Of a stretch of 5,439 bases of DNA, positions 1-5,439 are shown piece by piece (the first letter of the stretch is position 1; each line of letters begins with the position of its first letter). Under the pieces are notes generated by a model. That model was not told the DNA's origin and ran no database searches. It saw nothing but the letters and a program-made list of their open reading frames with translations. The translations under genes were made by a program, and so were the position numbers. The DNA is taken from assembly GCA_023437755.1 (NCBI GenBank), contig JAEZFJ010000148.1, positions 1-5,439 on the forward strand. Direction: 5' to 3'. Source of the DNA: Pseudomonadota bacterium (GTDB lineage: Bacteria > Pseudomonadota > Alphaproteobacteria > Rhizobiales > Devosiaceae).

Positions 1-1
1 C

Positions 2-1084
2 CTCACCATGGCGCTGATCATCGGCGGCGTGAGCTTCGAAGACCAGAACAAGAAGCTCGACCGCGGTGTCGACGTGCTGATCGCCACCCCCGGCCGGTTG
101 CTGGACCAGATCGAGCGCGGCAAGATCATGCTGAACGGCGTCGAGATCTTCGTCATCGACGAAGCCGACCGCATGCTCGACATGGGCTTCATCGATGACA
201 TCGAAAAGATCGTCAATCGCCTGCCACCGCGCCGTCAGACCATGCTGTTCTCCGCCACCATGGATGCGCAGATCGAACGGTTGACCAAGAAGTTTCTCAG
301 AGATCCGGTACACGTCCAGGTGTCGCGTGCCGCATCCACGGCCGACACCATTGACCAGAAGCTGGTCAAGGTATCGAGCAAGCCTGACGAGAAGCGCGCT
401 GCTCTTCGCGCCCGCATCGACGGGGCCGAAGGACTGACCAACGCCATCATCTTCTGCAACCGCAAGCGCGATGTCGCCACTCTGGCAAATTCGCTGAAGC
501 GGCATGGCTACAGCGCCGGCGCCCTCCATGGCGACATGGACCAGAAGAGCCGCACGGAGACGCTGGACGCCTTCAAGACCGACAAGCTGACGCTGCTGGT
601 CGCCAGCGACGTGGCAGCCCGCGGTCTCGACATTCCCAAGGTGAGCCACGTCTTCAACTTCGACGTGCCGGTGCACGCCGAAGACTACGTGCACCGCATT
701 GGCCGTACCGGCCGCGCCGGCCGTTCCGGTGTTGCCTATACGCTGGTCGGCCCTTCGGACGACAAGCACCTCGATGCCATCCTCAAGCTGATCCAGAAGT
801 CGGTCGAGTGGCTGGATGGCCCTGCTGTGCCGGCTGCCTCATCTGCCAAGTCGAAGTCCGAGAAGTCGGAAAAGACAGAGAAGCCGGAAAAGCCGGTATC
901 GCGTCGGACGCGCCGCAACGCCAGACCGGAGCAAGTGGCGGAAGCCGCTCCAGCGGAGAGCAAGCCTTCATCCGCGCCGCGCAAAGCCCGAGCCGAAAAG
1001 ACCGAGCCGGTCGGCGACAATCCTTTCGGCAATGACGGCCCGGTGCCGGCCTTCCTGCTTCGGCCGGTGCGCACCGCCAGCTAG
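2..1084 (+). CDS. DEAD-box ATP-dependent RNA helicase, RhlE-like (5' end cut off by window)
   Basis: ATP-dependent RNA helicase that remodels RNA duplexes, typically in ribosome assembly or RNA decay; cytoplasmic. The frame is open to the left edge, so the ATG at 8 is probably internal. Numbered from that Met, the visible motifs are GG (6-7), TPGR (27-30), DEAD (51-54, in VIDEADRMLDMGF), SAT (82-84), IIFCNRKRD (147-155), HGD (174-176), ARGLDIP (204-210) and HRIGRTGRAG (229-238). The C-terminal half of RecA domain 1 and all of domain 2 are therefore present. The Q motif, Walker A and PTRELA lie outside, roughly 100 residues. After about residue 272 comes a low-complexity Lys/Glu/Ser/Pro tail (KSEKSEKTEKPEKP, about 283-296), then an Ala/Arg/Pro-rich stretch ending in VPAFLLRPVR. 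Such basic tails commonly add RNA binding. The DEADRMLDMGF wording and overall pattern fit RhlE best, but DEAD-box subfamilies are hard to separate from a fragment, so no symbol is given. The family is very secure. Confidence 0.95.
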   Translation, partial: LTMALIIGGVSFEDQNKKLDRGVDVLIATPGRLLDQIERGKIMLNGVEIFVIDEADRMLDMGFIDDIEKIVNRLPPRRQTMLFSATMDAQIERLTKKFLRDPVHVQVSRAASTADTIDQKLVKVSSKPDEKRAALRARIDGAEGLTNAIIFCNRKRDVATLANSLKRHGYSAGALHGDMDQKSRTETLDAFKTDKLTLLVASDVAARGLDIPKVSHVFNFDVPVHAEDYVHRIGRTGRAGRSGVAYTLVGPSDDKHLDAILKLIQKSVEWLDGPAVPAASSAKSKSEKSEKTEKPEKPVSRRTRRNARPEQVAEAAPAESKPSSAPRKARAEKTEPVGDNPFGNDGPVPAFLLRPVRTAS

Positions 1085-1122
1085 GCTATCTGAACCGGAT
1101 CACCATGGCGGAGACATGACTA

Positions 1123-1140
1123 TTCCCCGCTTGTGGGGAA
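1123..1140. repeat. Short perfect inverted repeat downstream of the helicase gene
   Basis: TTCCCC (1123-1128) and GGGGAA (1135-1140) are perfect 6-base arms around the loop GCTTGT. The repeat starts 39 bases after the helicase stop codon. As RNA it would form a short GC-rich hairpin. No T-run follows (the next bases are AGCGCTAATAAT), so it is not a textbook rho-independent terminator. It could be a weak 3'-end structure of the helicase mRNA, a protein-binding palindrome upstream of the cyclase gene, or chance. Confidence 0.4.
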
Positions 1141-1188
1141 AGCGCTAATAATCAGGCGCAAGAGGACTCAGTGGGGTCGCTGGGGTCA

Positions 1189-1202
1189 GCGCCGCCCGGC
1201 GC
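1189..1202 (+). other. GC hairpin just before the cyclase start codon
   Basis: GCGCC (1189-1193) pairs perfectly with GGCGC (1198-1202) across a GCCC loop. The hairpin abuts a run of six G (1203-1208) that runs directly into the ATG at 1209. In the mRNA it would sit at the ribosome-binding region of the diguanylate cyclase gene. Any effect on translation is inference; hairpins this short are common in GC-rich DNA. Confidence 0.35.
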
Positions 1203-1208
1203 GGGGGG

Positions 1209-2258
1209 ATGGACGTGTCGGATCACGAGTTTGAGCGGGCATTGGATTACGCCAACGCTGCTCTGGATTTTCTCAAGCGCAACGGGATTCCGCCATATCC
1301 GCAGTTCTACGAACTGCTCTACACCTACGCGGCCGGGGACAACCCGAGCCTGAATGCCCGGATAAATGCCGTCGTCCGCGCTGGCACCACGCCGACCCCC
1401 AGCCTGATGGAGTCGCTCTACGGCGAGTTCATGAAGACCAACGCGAGCGACCGCATGTCCGACGTGTCGGAGCGCATGCACCGACGCATCGAAGCGGTAA
1501 ACGTGGCGATCGATTCCGCCATGGTCAGCGCCAGTGCCTATTCCGGCTCACTGCAGGTTGCGAGCGGCGATCTCGAGCACGGCATGTCGGCTGCGGCCAT
1601 GAAGATGCTGGCCGACACGCTTCTGACCGAAACGCACCGGATGCAGGACAACAACCGGCAGCTCGAGGCTCAGCTGGAGGCCTCCCGGCAGGACATAGAG
1701 TCCCTCCAGCGCGACATCGACGACGTCCGCCGGGAATCACTGCTCGATCCGCTGACCAAGATCGCCAACCGCAAGAGCTTCGACGAGGGGCTCGCCTCCG
1801 CCCTGGAAGACGCGGCTTTGACGGGCCAGCCGCTCTGCCTGATCCTTGCGGACATCGACAACTTCAAGCTGTTCAACGATACCTATGGCCACCAGACCGG
1901 CGACCAGGTCCTGCGGCTCGTGGCGATGACCATCAACTCCAACATCAAGGGCAAGGATCTGGCGGCCCGTTATGGTGGCGAGGAGTTCGCGGCGATCTTG
2001 CCCTGCACGGACCTGAATGGTGCCACCGCCGCCGCCGAGAACATCCGGCAGGCAATTCAGTCCAAGGACCTGGTGAAGCGCTCGACCAACGAAAAGCTGG
2101 GGCGAATTACCGCGTCGTTCGGCGTAGCTTCTCTCACCCGGCACGACACCGCCACGTCCCTCATCGAGCGGGCCGACAAGTGCCTTTACGCGGCCAAGCA
2201 CGCCGGCCGCAACCGGGTCGTCAACGAGACCGAGCTAGCCAAGCTCTCCGCCGCCTGA
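1209..2258 (+). CDS. Diguanylate cyclase (GGDEF domain) with uncharacterised N-terminal region
   Basis: Predicted to make cyclic di-GMP from two GTP, the second messenger controlling motility, adhesion and biofilm. Of 349 residues, the GGDEF domain covers about 178-340: DPLTKIANRKSFD (180-192), metal-binding D215 in ADIDNFK, FNDTYGHQTGDQVL (222-235), active-site GGEEF (256-260) and the closing DKCLYAAKHAGRNRV (323-337). The catalytic signature is intact. The product-inhibition motif RxxD, expected just before it, reads KGKD (247-250), so the I-site looks degenerate. Residues 1-140 show no membrane segment or signal peptide. They are mainly helical-looking, with an aromatic patch PPYPQFYELLYTY (28-40), and belong to no domain I can name. 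A Gln/Glu/Arg-rich stretch (about 141-178) looks like a coiled coil for dimerisation, so the protein is probably soluble. No ATG, GTG or TTG lies in frame between the upstream stop (1149-1151) and 1209. The G-run touches the ATG, however, so GTG at 1215 is a possible alternative start. No EAL domain follows. Confidence 0.93.
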   Translation: MDVSDHEFERALDYANAALDFLKRNGIPPYPQFYELLYTYAAGDNPSLNARINAVVRAGTTPTPSLMESLYGEFMKTNASDRMSDVSERMHRRIEAVNVAIDSAMVSASAYSGSLQVASGDLEHGMSAAAMKMLADTLLTETHRMQDNNRQLEAQLEASRQDIESLQRDIDDVRRESLLDPLTKIANRKSFDEGLASALEDAALTGQPLCLILADIDNFKLFNDTYGHQTGDQVLRLVAMTINSNIKGKDLAARYGGEEFAAILPCTDLNGATAAAENIRQAIQSKDLVKRSTNEKLGRITASFGVASLTRHDTATSLIERADKCLYAAKHAGRNRVVNETELAKLSAA

Positions 2259-2267
2259 GCCTCAGGC
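2253..2267. repeat. 15-base palindrome spanning both convergent stop codons
   Basis: GCCTGAG (2253-2259), C (2260) and CTCAGGC (2261-2267) form a perfect interrupted palindrome. The TGA ending the cyclase gene (2256-2258) is in the left arm, and the TGA ending aroA (complement of TCA at 2262-2264) is in the right arm. As RNA from either strand it could fold as a 5-base-pair stem with a 5-base loop. No U-run follows on either side, so a role as a shared terminator is only a possibility. Confidence 0.5.
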
Positions 2268-3539
2268 CGGCTGCAGTTCCACCCCCAGGCCCGCCAGCAT
2301 TTCCCAGTAGTCCGGGTAGGTTTTGCCGGTGCAGGCGGGGTCAAGGATCACGACGTTCGGCACGAGGAGGCCGGCAAGGGCAAAGCTCATGGCGATGCGG
2401 TGGTCGTGATAGGTTTCGATCCTGACCCGCGAATTGCGACCGGTGAGCTTCGCAGCCAGATCAGGATCCGAAGCGACCACGAGGTCATCCCCCTCTTCCG
2501 TCGCCAGTCCCGGCAGGATCCGGTTGAGTTCGTTGGCGACGGCGCGGATGCGATCGGTTTCCTTGACCCGGAGATTGGCAATGCCGACAAAGCGCACCGG
2601 CGTCCGATTGAAGGCGGCGACCACCGCCAGCGTCGGCACCGCGTCCTGCATCTGCGATCCATCGATCACCGCCGGCATGTCGGGGAACTGCGCCAGCACC
2701 GCCTGCGCCGCGGCATCGGGCTGGGTAAAATCTTCGGCCGCCACGCCCAGGTCGATCTTGCCCCCCGTCAGCACCTCGGCGCCCCAAAGGTAGGTCGCCG
2801 CCGACGCGTCGGGTTCGATGTGGAAGTCGGCAGCACGATAGCCGGTCGGCTGAATCCTCCAGGTGCCGGTATCCAGTTGCTCGACCGAGGCACCAAAAGC
2901 CTCCATGGCCGCCACCGTCAGGTCGACATAGCCGCGAGCGCCGATGTCCTTGCCGGTCAGGGCCACCTCGATGGGCCCATCGCCGAGCGGCGCTGCCATC
3001 AGCAGGGCCGAGACATACTGGCTGGAGAGGCTGGCATCGATCTCCACCCTGCCCCGCCCGAAGCTGCCGCGGCCGTGAACCGTAACCGGCGGGCAACCGG
3101 TCGGCGCCACGGCGTCGATACCCAGCGACTGCAGCGCCGCGACCAAGGGGGCGATGGGGCGCAGCCGCATGTCCTCGTCGCCATCGACGATCACCGCACC
3201 CTCCACGGTCGCTACCGCGGCCGTGAGGAAGCGCGTGGCGGTGCCGGCATTGCCGAGAAACAGCGGTCCGGCGGGTGCCTTCAGTCGTCCGGTGCCGGTG
3301 ACCACGAAGGTGGTGGCATTCGGCTCGTCGACGTTCACCCCCATTTGCCGCAGGGCGGCCGCCATCAGCACCGTGTCCTTGCTCTTGAGCGCGCCGGTCA
3401 GCCGGCTCGTGCCATCCGCCAGCGCTGCGAGCAGCAACGCCCGATTGGTGATGGATTTCGATCCCGGCGGCGTGACACGCCCGGTGAGCGGGCGGCGCGG
3501 CGGAACAATGGTGAGTGCAGGCGGCAACGGCTTGAGCAT
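2262..3539 (-). CDS. aroA: 3-phosphoshikimate 1-carboxyvinyltransferase (EPSP synthase)
   Basis: Sixth step of the shikimate pathway: joins phosphoenolpyruvate to shikimate-3-phosphate to give EPSP, the precursor of chorismate and the aromatic amino acids; cytoplasmic. At 425 residues it has the normal length of the family and is intact. Motifs in order: PGSKSITNRALLLAALADG (25-43, with the substrate Lys28), LFLGNAGTATRFL (93-105), RPIAPLVAAL (127-136), SSQYVSALLMAAP (172-184), YVDLT (204-208), EPDASAATY (242-250), QDAVPTLAV (298-306, likely catalytic Asp299), KETDR (326-330), YHDHRIAM (377-384) and GKTYPDYW (405-412). These resemble class I enzymes more than the CP4-type class II. The residue equivalent to E. 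coli Pro101, which shapes the glyphosate-binding loop, is Phe104; the neighbouring Gly99, Thr100 and Arg103 are conserved. The start at 3539 places PGSKS a normal distance from the N-terminus; only a weak GGCGG precedes it. The gene lies 161 bases downstream of sufA on the same strand and converges with the cyclase gene. Confidence 0.97.
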   Translation of the reverse strand: MLKPLPPALTIVPPRRPLTGRVTPPGSKSITNRALLLAALADGTSRLTGALKSKDTVLMAAALRQMGVNVDEPNATTFVVTGTGRLKAPAGPLFLGNAGTATRFLTAAVATVEGAVIVDGDEDMRLRPIAPLVAALQSLGIDAVAPTGCPPVTVHGRGSFGRGRVEIDASLSSQYVSALLMAAPLGDGPIEVALTGKDIGARGYVDLTVAAMEAFGASVEQLDTGTWRIQPTGYRAADFHIEPDASAATYLWGAEVLTGGKIDLGVAAEDFTQPDAAAQAVLAQFPDMPAVIDGSQMQDAVPTLAVVAAFNRTPVRFVGIANLRVKETDRIRAVANELNRILPGLATEEGDDLVVASDPDLAAKLTGRNSRVRIETYHDHRIAMSFALAGLLVPNVVILDPACTGKTYPDYWEMLAGLGVELQPA

Positions 3540-3596
3540 GATGCCGCCGTGTTAGGGGAAAGTCGGCGCCGGTTCAATGAGGAGCGGAGCTACCAT

Positions 3597-3681
3597 AGAC
3601 ATCATCCTGAGCATGTCGAAGGACGAGGTCGCAGGCGCGGTGTCACCGACCTCGTGGGTCGACAAGCTCACCATGAGGTCT
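3597..3681. repeat. Paired REP/BIME-like palindromic element between sufA and aroA
   Basis: Two 35-base units in opposite orientation, 3597-3631 and 3647-3681, flank a 15-base spacer; the reverse complement of the second matches the first at 28 of 35 positions. Each unit is also an imperfect palindrome on its own: in unit 1, bases around 3602-3608 pair with 3620-3626; in unit 2, 3650-3657 pairs with 3671-3678. The core CATCCTGAGC...GTCGAAGGACGAGG resembles short palindromic elements that, from memory, are scattered in many copies between genes of Alphaproteobacteria. It begins 19 bases beyond the sufA stop codon. As RNA it would form a large structured region that could stabilise the upstream suf message, weaken read-through into aroA, or both. 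No U-run follows it toward aroA. The structure is seen directly; multi-copy status and function are inference. Confidence 0.75.
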
Positions 3682-3700
3682 GCAAGAGAGCGGCGCTTCA

Positions 3701-4081
3701 CTAAACCGTCGCCCGAGCCTCGGCCAGCGCCTTGAGGTCTGCCGGCGCCAGCTGCACGCTCTCGCCACAGCCGCAGGCCCCGGTCTGGTTGGGGTTTTTG
3801 AAGGTGAAGCCCGAGCTCATCTTCGATTCCTCGAAGTCCATCACCGTGCCCAGGAGAAACATGGTGGCCTTCGGCTCGATATAGACTTCGACGCCCTTGT
3901 CGGCGACGTGATCGTCGCCTGGCACCGGCTCGCTGACATAGTCGAGCGTGTAGGCCATGCCGGCGCAACCGGCGTTCTTCACACCGACCCGAACCCCGAT
4001 CACCGGCTTGTCGGAATCCTCGATGATTTCGCGCACCCGCTCGGCAGCGGCGTCGGACAAGGACATGATCTTGAGGGGCAT
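3701..4081 (-). CDS. sufA: Fe-S cluster assembly A-type carrier SufA (HesB/IscA family)
   Basis: Small A-type carrier that takes newly built iron-sulfur clusters and passes them to target apoproteins; cytoplasmic. With the ATG at 4081 it has 126 residues, normal for the proteobacterial SufA group. The three cluster-ligand cysteines are present with family spacing: Cys39 in NAGCAGMAY, then Cys103 and Cys105 in GACGCGES near the C-terminus. FEESKMSSGFTFKNPN (84-99) is the usual conserved block before them. The frame extends to a TTG at 4087, but ATG at 4081 gives MPLKIMSLSDAAAERV, which fits family N-termini; ATG at 4066 is another possibility. No start has a strong ribosome-binding site. The gene follows sufT by 56 bases and is the third suf gene of this strand, which favours SufA over ErpA or IscA, since the A-type proteins are similar in sequence. 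Confidence 0.92.
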   Translation of the reverse strand: MPLKIMSLSDAAAERVREIIEDSDKPVIGVRVGVKNAGCAGMAYTLDYVSEPVPGDDHVADKGVEVYIEPKATMFLLGTVMDFEESKMSSGFTFKNPNQTGACGCGESVQLAPADLKALAEARATV

Positions 4082-4137
4082 CGGCAAATAGTCCGCTCTA
4101 TCGGTTCTTCACGATATATAGGTCAGAACGTCCGAAC

Positions 4138-4515
4138 TTACCACCAGTTCAGTGCCACCTGGGCCTCTTCGCTCATCCGTGATGCGTCCCATGGCGGATC
4201 GAACACCATGTTGACCTCGACGTCCTGGATGCCTTCCACGGCGCGGGCAGCGTTCTCCACCCAGCCCGGCATTTCGCCGGCCACGGGGCAGCCCGGCGCC
4301 GTCAGCGTCATGTCGATGGTCAGCTTGCGATCGTCGTCGAGATCCACCTTGTAGATCAGCCCGAGTTCATAGATGTCGACGGGTATTTCCGGATCGTAGA
4401 CGGTCTTCAGCGCCCCGATCAGGTCGCTGGTGATCCGCTCCACCTCCGCCGCCGGAATGGATTCGGCCAGCCGGGGCTGGATGCGGGTGTCGATGGCGTC
4501 GGTCTGGTCAGTCAT
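4138..4515 (-). CDS. sufT: SUF system Fe-S cluster assembly protein SufT (MIP18/DUF59 family)
   Basis: Auxiliary factor of iron-sulfur protein maturation encoded in many SUF operons; members of the MIP18/DUF59 family help load clusters onto apoproteins, though the exact biochemistry is not settled. The protein has 125 residues: a variable N-terminal tail of about 25, then the domain with DPEIPVDIYELGLIY (41-55), TLTAPGCP (70-77, conserved Cys76) and FDPPWDASRMSEEA (105-118), ending in NWW. All the signature blocks are present. A GTG at 4533 overlaps the sufS stop codon and would add six residues (M-I-L-E-D-T), but the ATG at 4515 has a GAGGA ribosome-binding sequence a few bases upstream and is preferred. 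The 14-base spacing to sufS implies co-transcription. Confidence 0.93.
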   Translation of the reverse strand: MTDQTDAIDTRIQPRLAESIPAAEVERITSDLIGALKTVYDPEIPVDIYELGLIYKVDLDDDRKLTIDMTLTAPGCPVAGEMPGWVENAARAVEGIQDVEVNMVFDPPWDASRMSEEAQVALNWW

Positions 4516-4519
4516 GGTG

Positions 4520-4524
4520 TCCTC
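4520..4524 (-). promoter_or_regulatory. Ribosome-binding site of sufT
   Basis: On the minus strand the bases read GAGGA, followed by CACC and then the ATG at 4515-4513. This is a good Shine-Dalgarno match with short but usable spacing. It supports the ATG over the upstream GTG at 4533, which would use the end of the sufS coding sequence as its leader. Confidence 0.65.
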
Positions 4525-4529
4525 GAGGA

Positions 4530-5439
4530 TCACGCGAAGAAGCGGCGGGCGCGCTCGATGCCGTCCACCAGGGCGTCGACGTCGTCCTTGCCGTTATATA
4601 GGGCGAAGGAGGCCCGGCATGTAGAGGTCACGCCGAAACGGTTGAGCAGCGGCATGGCGCAGTGCGTTCCCGCCCGCACGGCAATGCCGTAGCGGTCGAG
4701 AATGGTGGCGATGTCGTGCGCGTGGGCGCCTTCCACCTCGAATGCGAAGATGCCCCCCTTGCCGGGCGCCGTGCCGATCAGCCGCAGCGAGTTGATGCGG
4801 CTCAGCCGTTCGAGCGCGTACTCGGCAACCTCGTGCTCATGCGCGGTGATCGCGTCACGACCGAGGTCCTGCATGTAACCCAGGGCGGCACCGAGTCCGA
4901 TCGCCTGCACGATCGGCGGCGTGCCGGCCTCGAAGCGGTGCGGCGGATCGTTGTAGGTGACGCCGTCCAGCGTCACCACGTCGATCATTTCGCCACCGCC
5001 CTGATAGGGCTGCATCTCGGCCAGCAACTCATAACGGCCATAGAGCACACCGATGCCGGTCGGTCCGTAGAGCTTGTGGCCGGTCATGACATAGAAATCG
5101 ACCCCCAGCGCCTGCACGTCCACCCTGGTATGCACCGCGCCCTGCGAGCCGTCGACCAGCACCGGAATGCCCCGCGCATGCGCGATCTCGATGACCTCGG
5201 CGATCGGGGTGATCGTGCCCAGGACGTTGCTCATATGCGTAACCGCAACCATACGGGTCCGCTCGGTCAGCGCCGCCGCGAAGGCGTCGATGTCGAAGCT
5301 GCCGTCGTCGCGCACGTCGACCCATTTCAGCACCGCGCCCTTGCGCTCGCGGTGGAAGTGCCAGGGCACGATGTTGGAGTGGTGCTCCATGGTGGTGAGG
5401 AGAATCTCGTCGCCCTCCCCCAGCCGTGGACCCGCGAAG
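4530..5439 (-). CDS. sufS: Cysteine desulfurase SufS (5' end cut off by window)
   Basis: PLP-dependent group II cysteine desulfurase: removes sulfur from L-cysteine as an enzyme persulfide, giving alanine, and feeds it to the SUF cluster-building complex; cytoplasmic. The frame is open to the right edge and starts with FAGPRLGEGDEILLTT ahead of MEHHSNIVPW, so the Met at 5390 is internal. About 302 of the roughly 410 residues expected are visible; about 105-110 N-terminal residues are missing. The alignment with E. coli SufS is clear throughout. The PLP-binding lysine is in TGHKLYGPTGIG (codon 5073-5075), the Asp of VLVDGSQ sits before it, RFEAGTP follows, and the catalytic cysteine is in RAGTHCAMPL (codon 4659-4661). 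RxGxHCAMP with the short surrounding loop is the SufS type rather than the NifS/IscS type. The C-terminus CRASFALYN...FFA is complete, with the TGA at 4532-4530. sufT and sufA follow on the same strand. A partner SufE, and SufB, SufC and SufD, would be expected upstream, outside the window. Confidence 0.96.
   Translation of the reverse strand, partial: FAGPRLGEGDEILLTTMEHHSNIVPWHFHRERKGAVLKWVDVRDDGSFDIDAFAAALTERTRMVAVTHMSNVLGTITPIAEVIEIAHARGIPVLVDGSQGAVHTRVDVQALGVDFYVMTGHKLYGPTGIGVLYGRYELLAEMQPYQGGGEMIDVVTLDGVTYNDPPHRFEAGTPPIVQAIGLGAALGYMQDLGRDAITAHEHEVAEYALERLSRINSLRLIGTAPGKGGIFAFEVEGAHAHDIATILDRYGIAVRAGTHCAMPLLNRFGVTSTCRASFALYNGKDDVDALVDGIERARRFFA

Noticed and set aside
816..1148. Plus-strand frame overlapping the helicase tail and running into the spacer
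   Set aside because: Its Arg/Pro/Ser-rich sequence is what the repetitive Lys/Glu tail gives in another frame. No ribosome-binding site or domain supports it.
1123..1152. Possible promoter for the cyclase gene (TAATAA at 1146-1151 as a -10)
   Set aside because: The hexamer 17 bases upstream is TTCCCC, which is not a convincing -35, and the elements overlap the inverted repeat. Too weak to annotate.
1135..1208. G-quadruplex from the G-runs before the cyclase gene
   Set aside because: The four runs of at least four G are separated by loops of up to 34 bases, too long for a convincing quadruplex motif.
1737..2201. A 154-codon minus-strand frame inside the cyclase gene
   Set aside because: It lies wholly opposite the conserved GGDEF domain and resembles no protein family; a coding shadow.
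2400..3704. A 434-codon open frame on the plus strand opposite aroA
   Set aside because: It is an antisense shadow of a clear, complete EPSP synthase in GC-rich DNA. Its translation is Arg/His/Gly-rich with no recognisable domain.
4082..4087. TTG at 4087 as the sufA start
   Set aside because: It adds only two residues ahead of an ATG that gives the family-like N-terminus, and has no better ribosome-binding site.
4082..4137. AT-rich TATATA stretch between sufT and sufA as an internal promoter or iron-responsive operator
   Set aside because: No -35 at proper spacing was found, and it does not match the Irr or RirA-type iron-box patterns I know.

Overview
The window is GC-rich, tightly packed bacterial chromosome and most likely comes from an alphaproteobacterium of the order Hyphomicrobiales (Rhizobiales). 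Four things point there: the sufS-sufT-sufA gene order, a RhlE-like DEAD-box helicase with a Lys/Glu-rich tail, a soluble GGDEF protein with an alphaproteobacterial-looking N-terminus, and a short palindromic intergenic repeat of a kind I recognise from genomes such as Devosia. The placement is inference from protein and repeat style; there is no rRNA or other taxonomic marker here.

Left part, plus strand. The window opens inside a DEAD-box RNA helicase gene (2-1084, N-terminus cut off). A 124-base G-rich spacer with two small inverted repeats follows, then a complete diguanylate cyclase gene (1209-2258). This gene meets aroA tail to tail with only three bases between the stop codons, and both stops lie inside one 15-base palindrome.

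Right part, minus strand, read from the right edge leftwards. sufS (cysteine desulfurase, N-terminus cut off) is followed 14 bases later by sufT (MIP18/DUF59 family), 56 bases later by sufA (A-type Fe-S carrier), and after a 161-base spacer by aroA (EPSP synthase, shikimate pathway). The three suf genes look like the downstream end of a SUF iron-sulfur cluster assembly operon: SufS takes sulfur from cysteine, and SufT and SufA act in maturation and delivery of the clusters. The sufA-aroA spacer holds a paired palindromic element that may separate the suf transcript from aroA.

No stretch longer than 300 bases lacks a gene. I found no tRNA, rRNA, CRISPR array, insertion sequence, riboswitch or phage gene. 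This is mostly housekeeping sequence, and I see no convincing new multi-gene system. The observations most worth a second look are the covarying double hairpin between sufA and aroA, the non-canonical residue in the AroA active-site loop, and the degenerate inhibitory site of the diguanylate cyclase.
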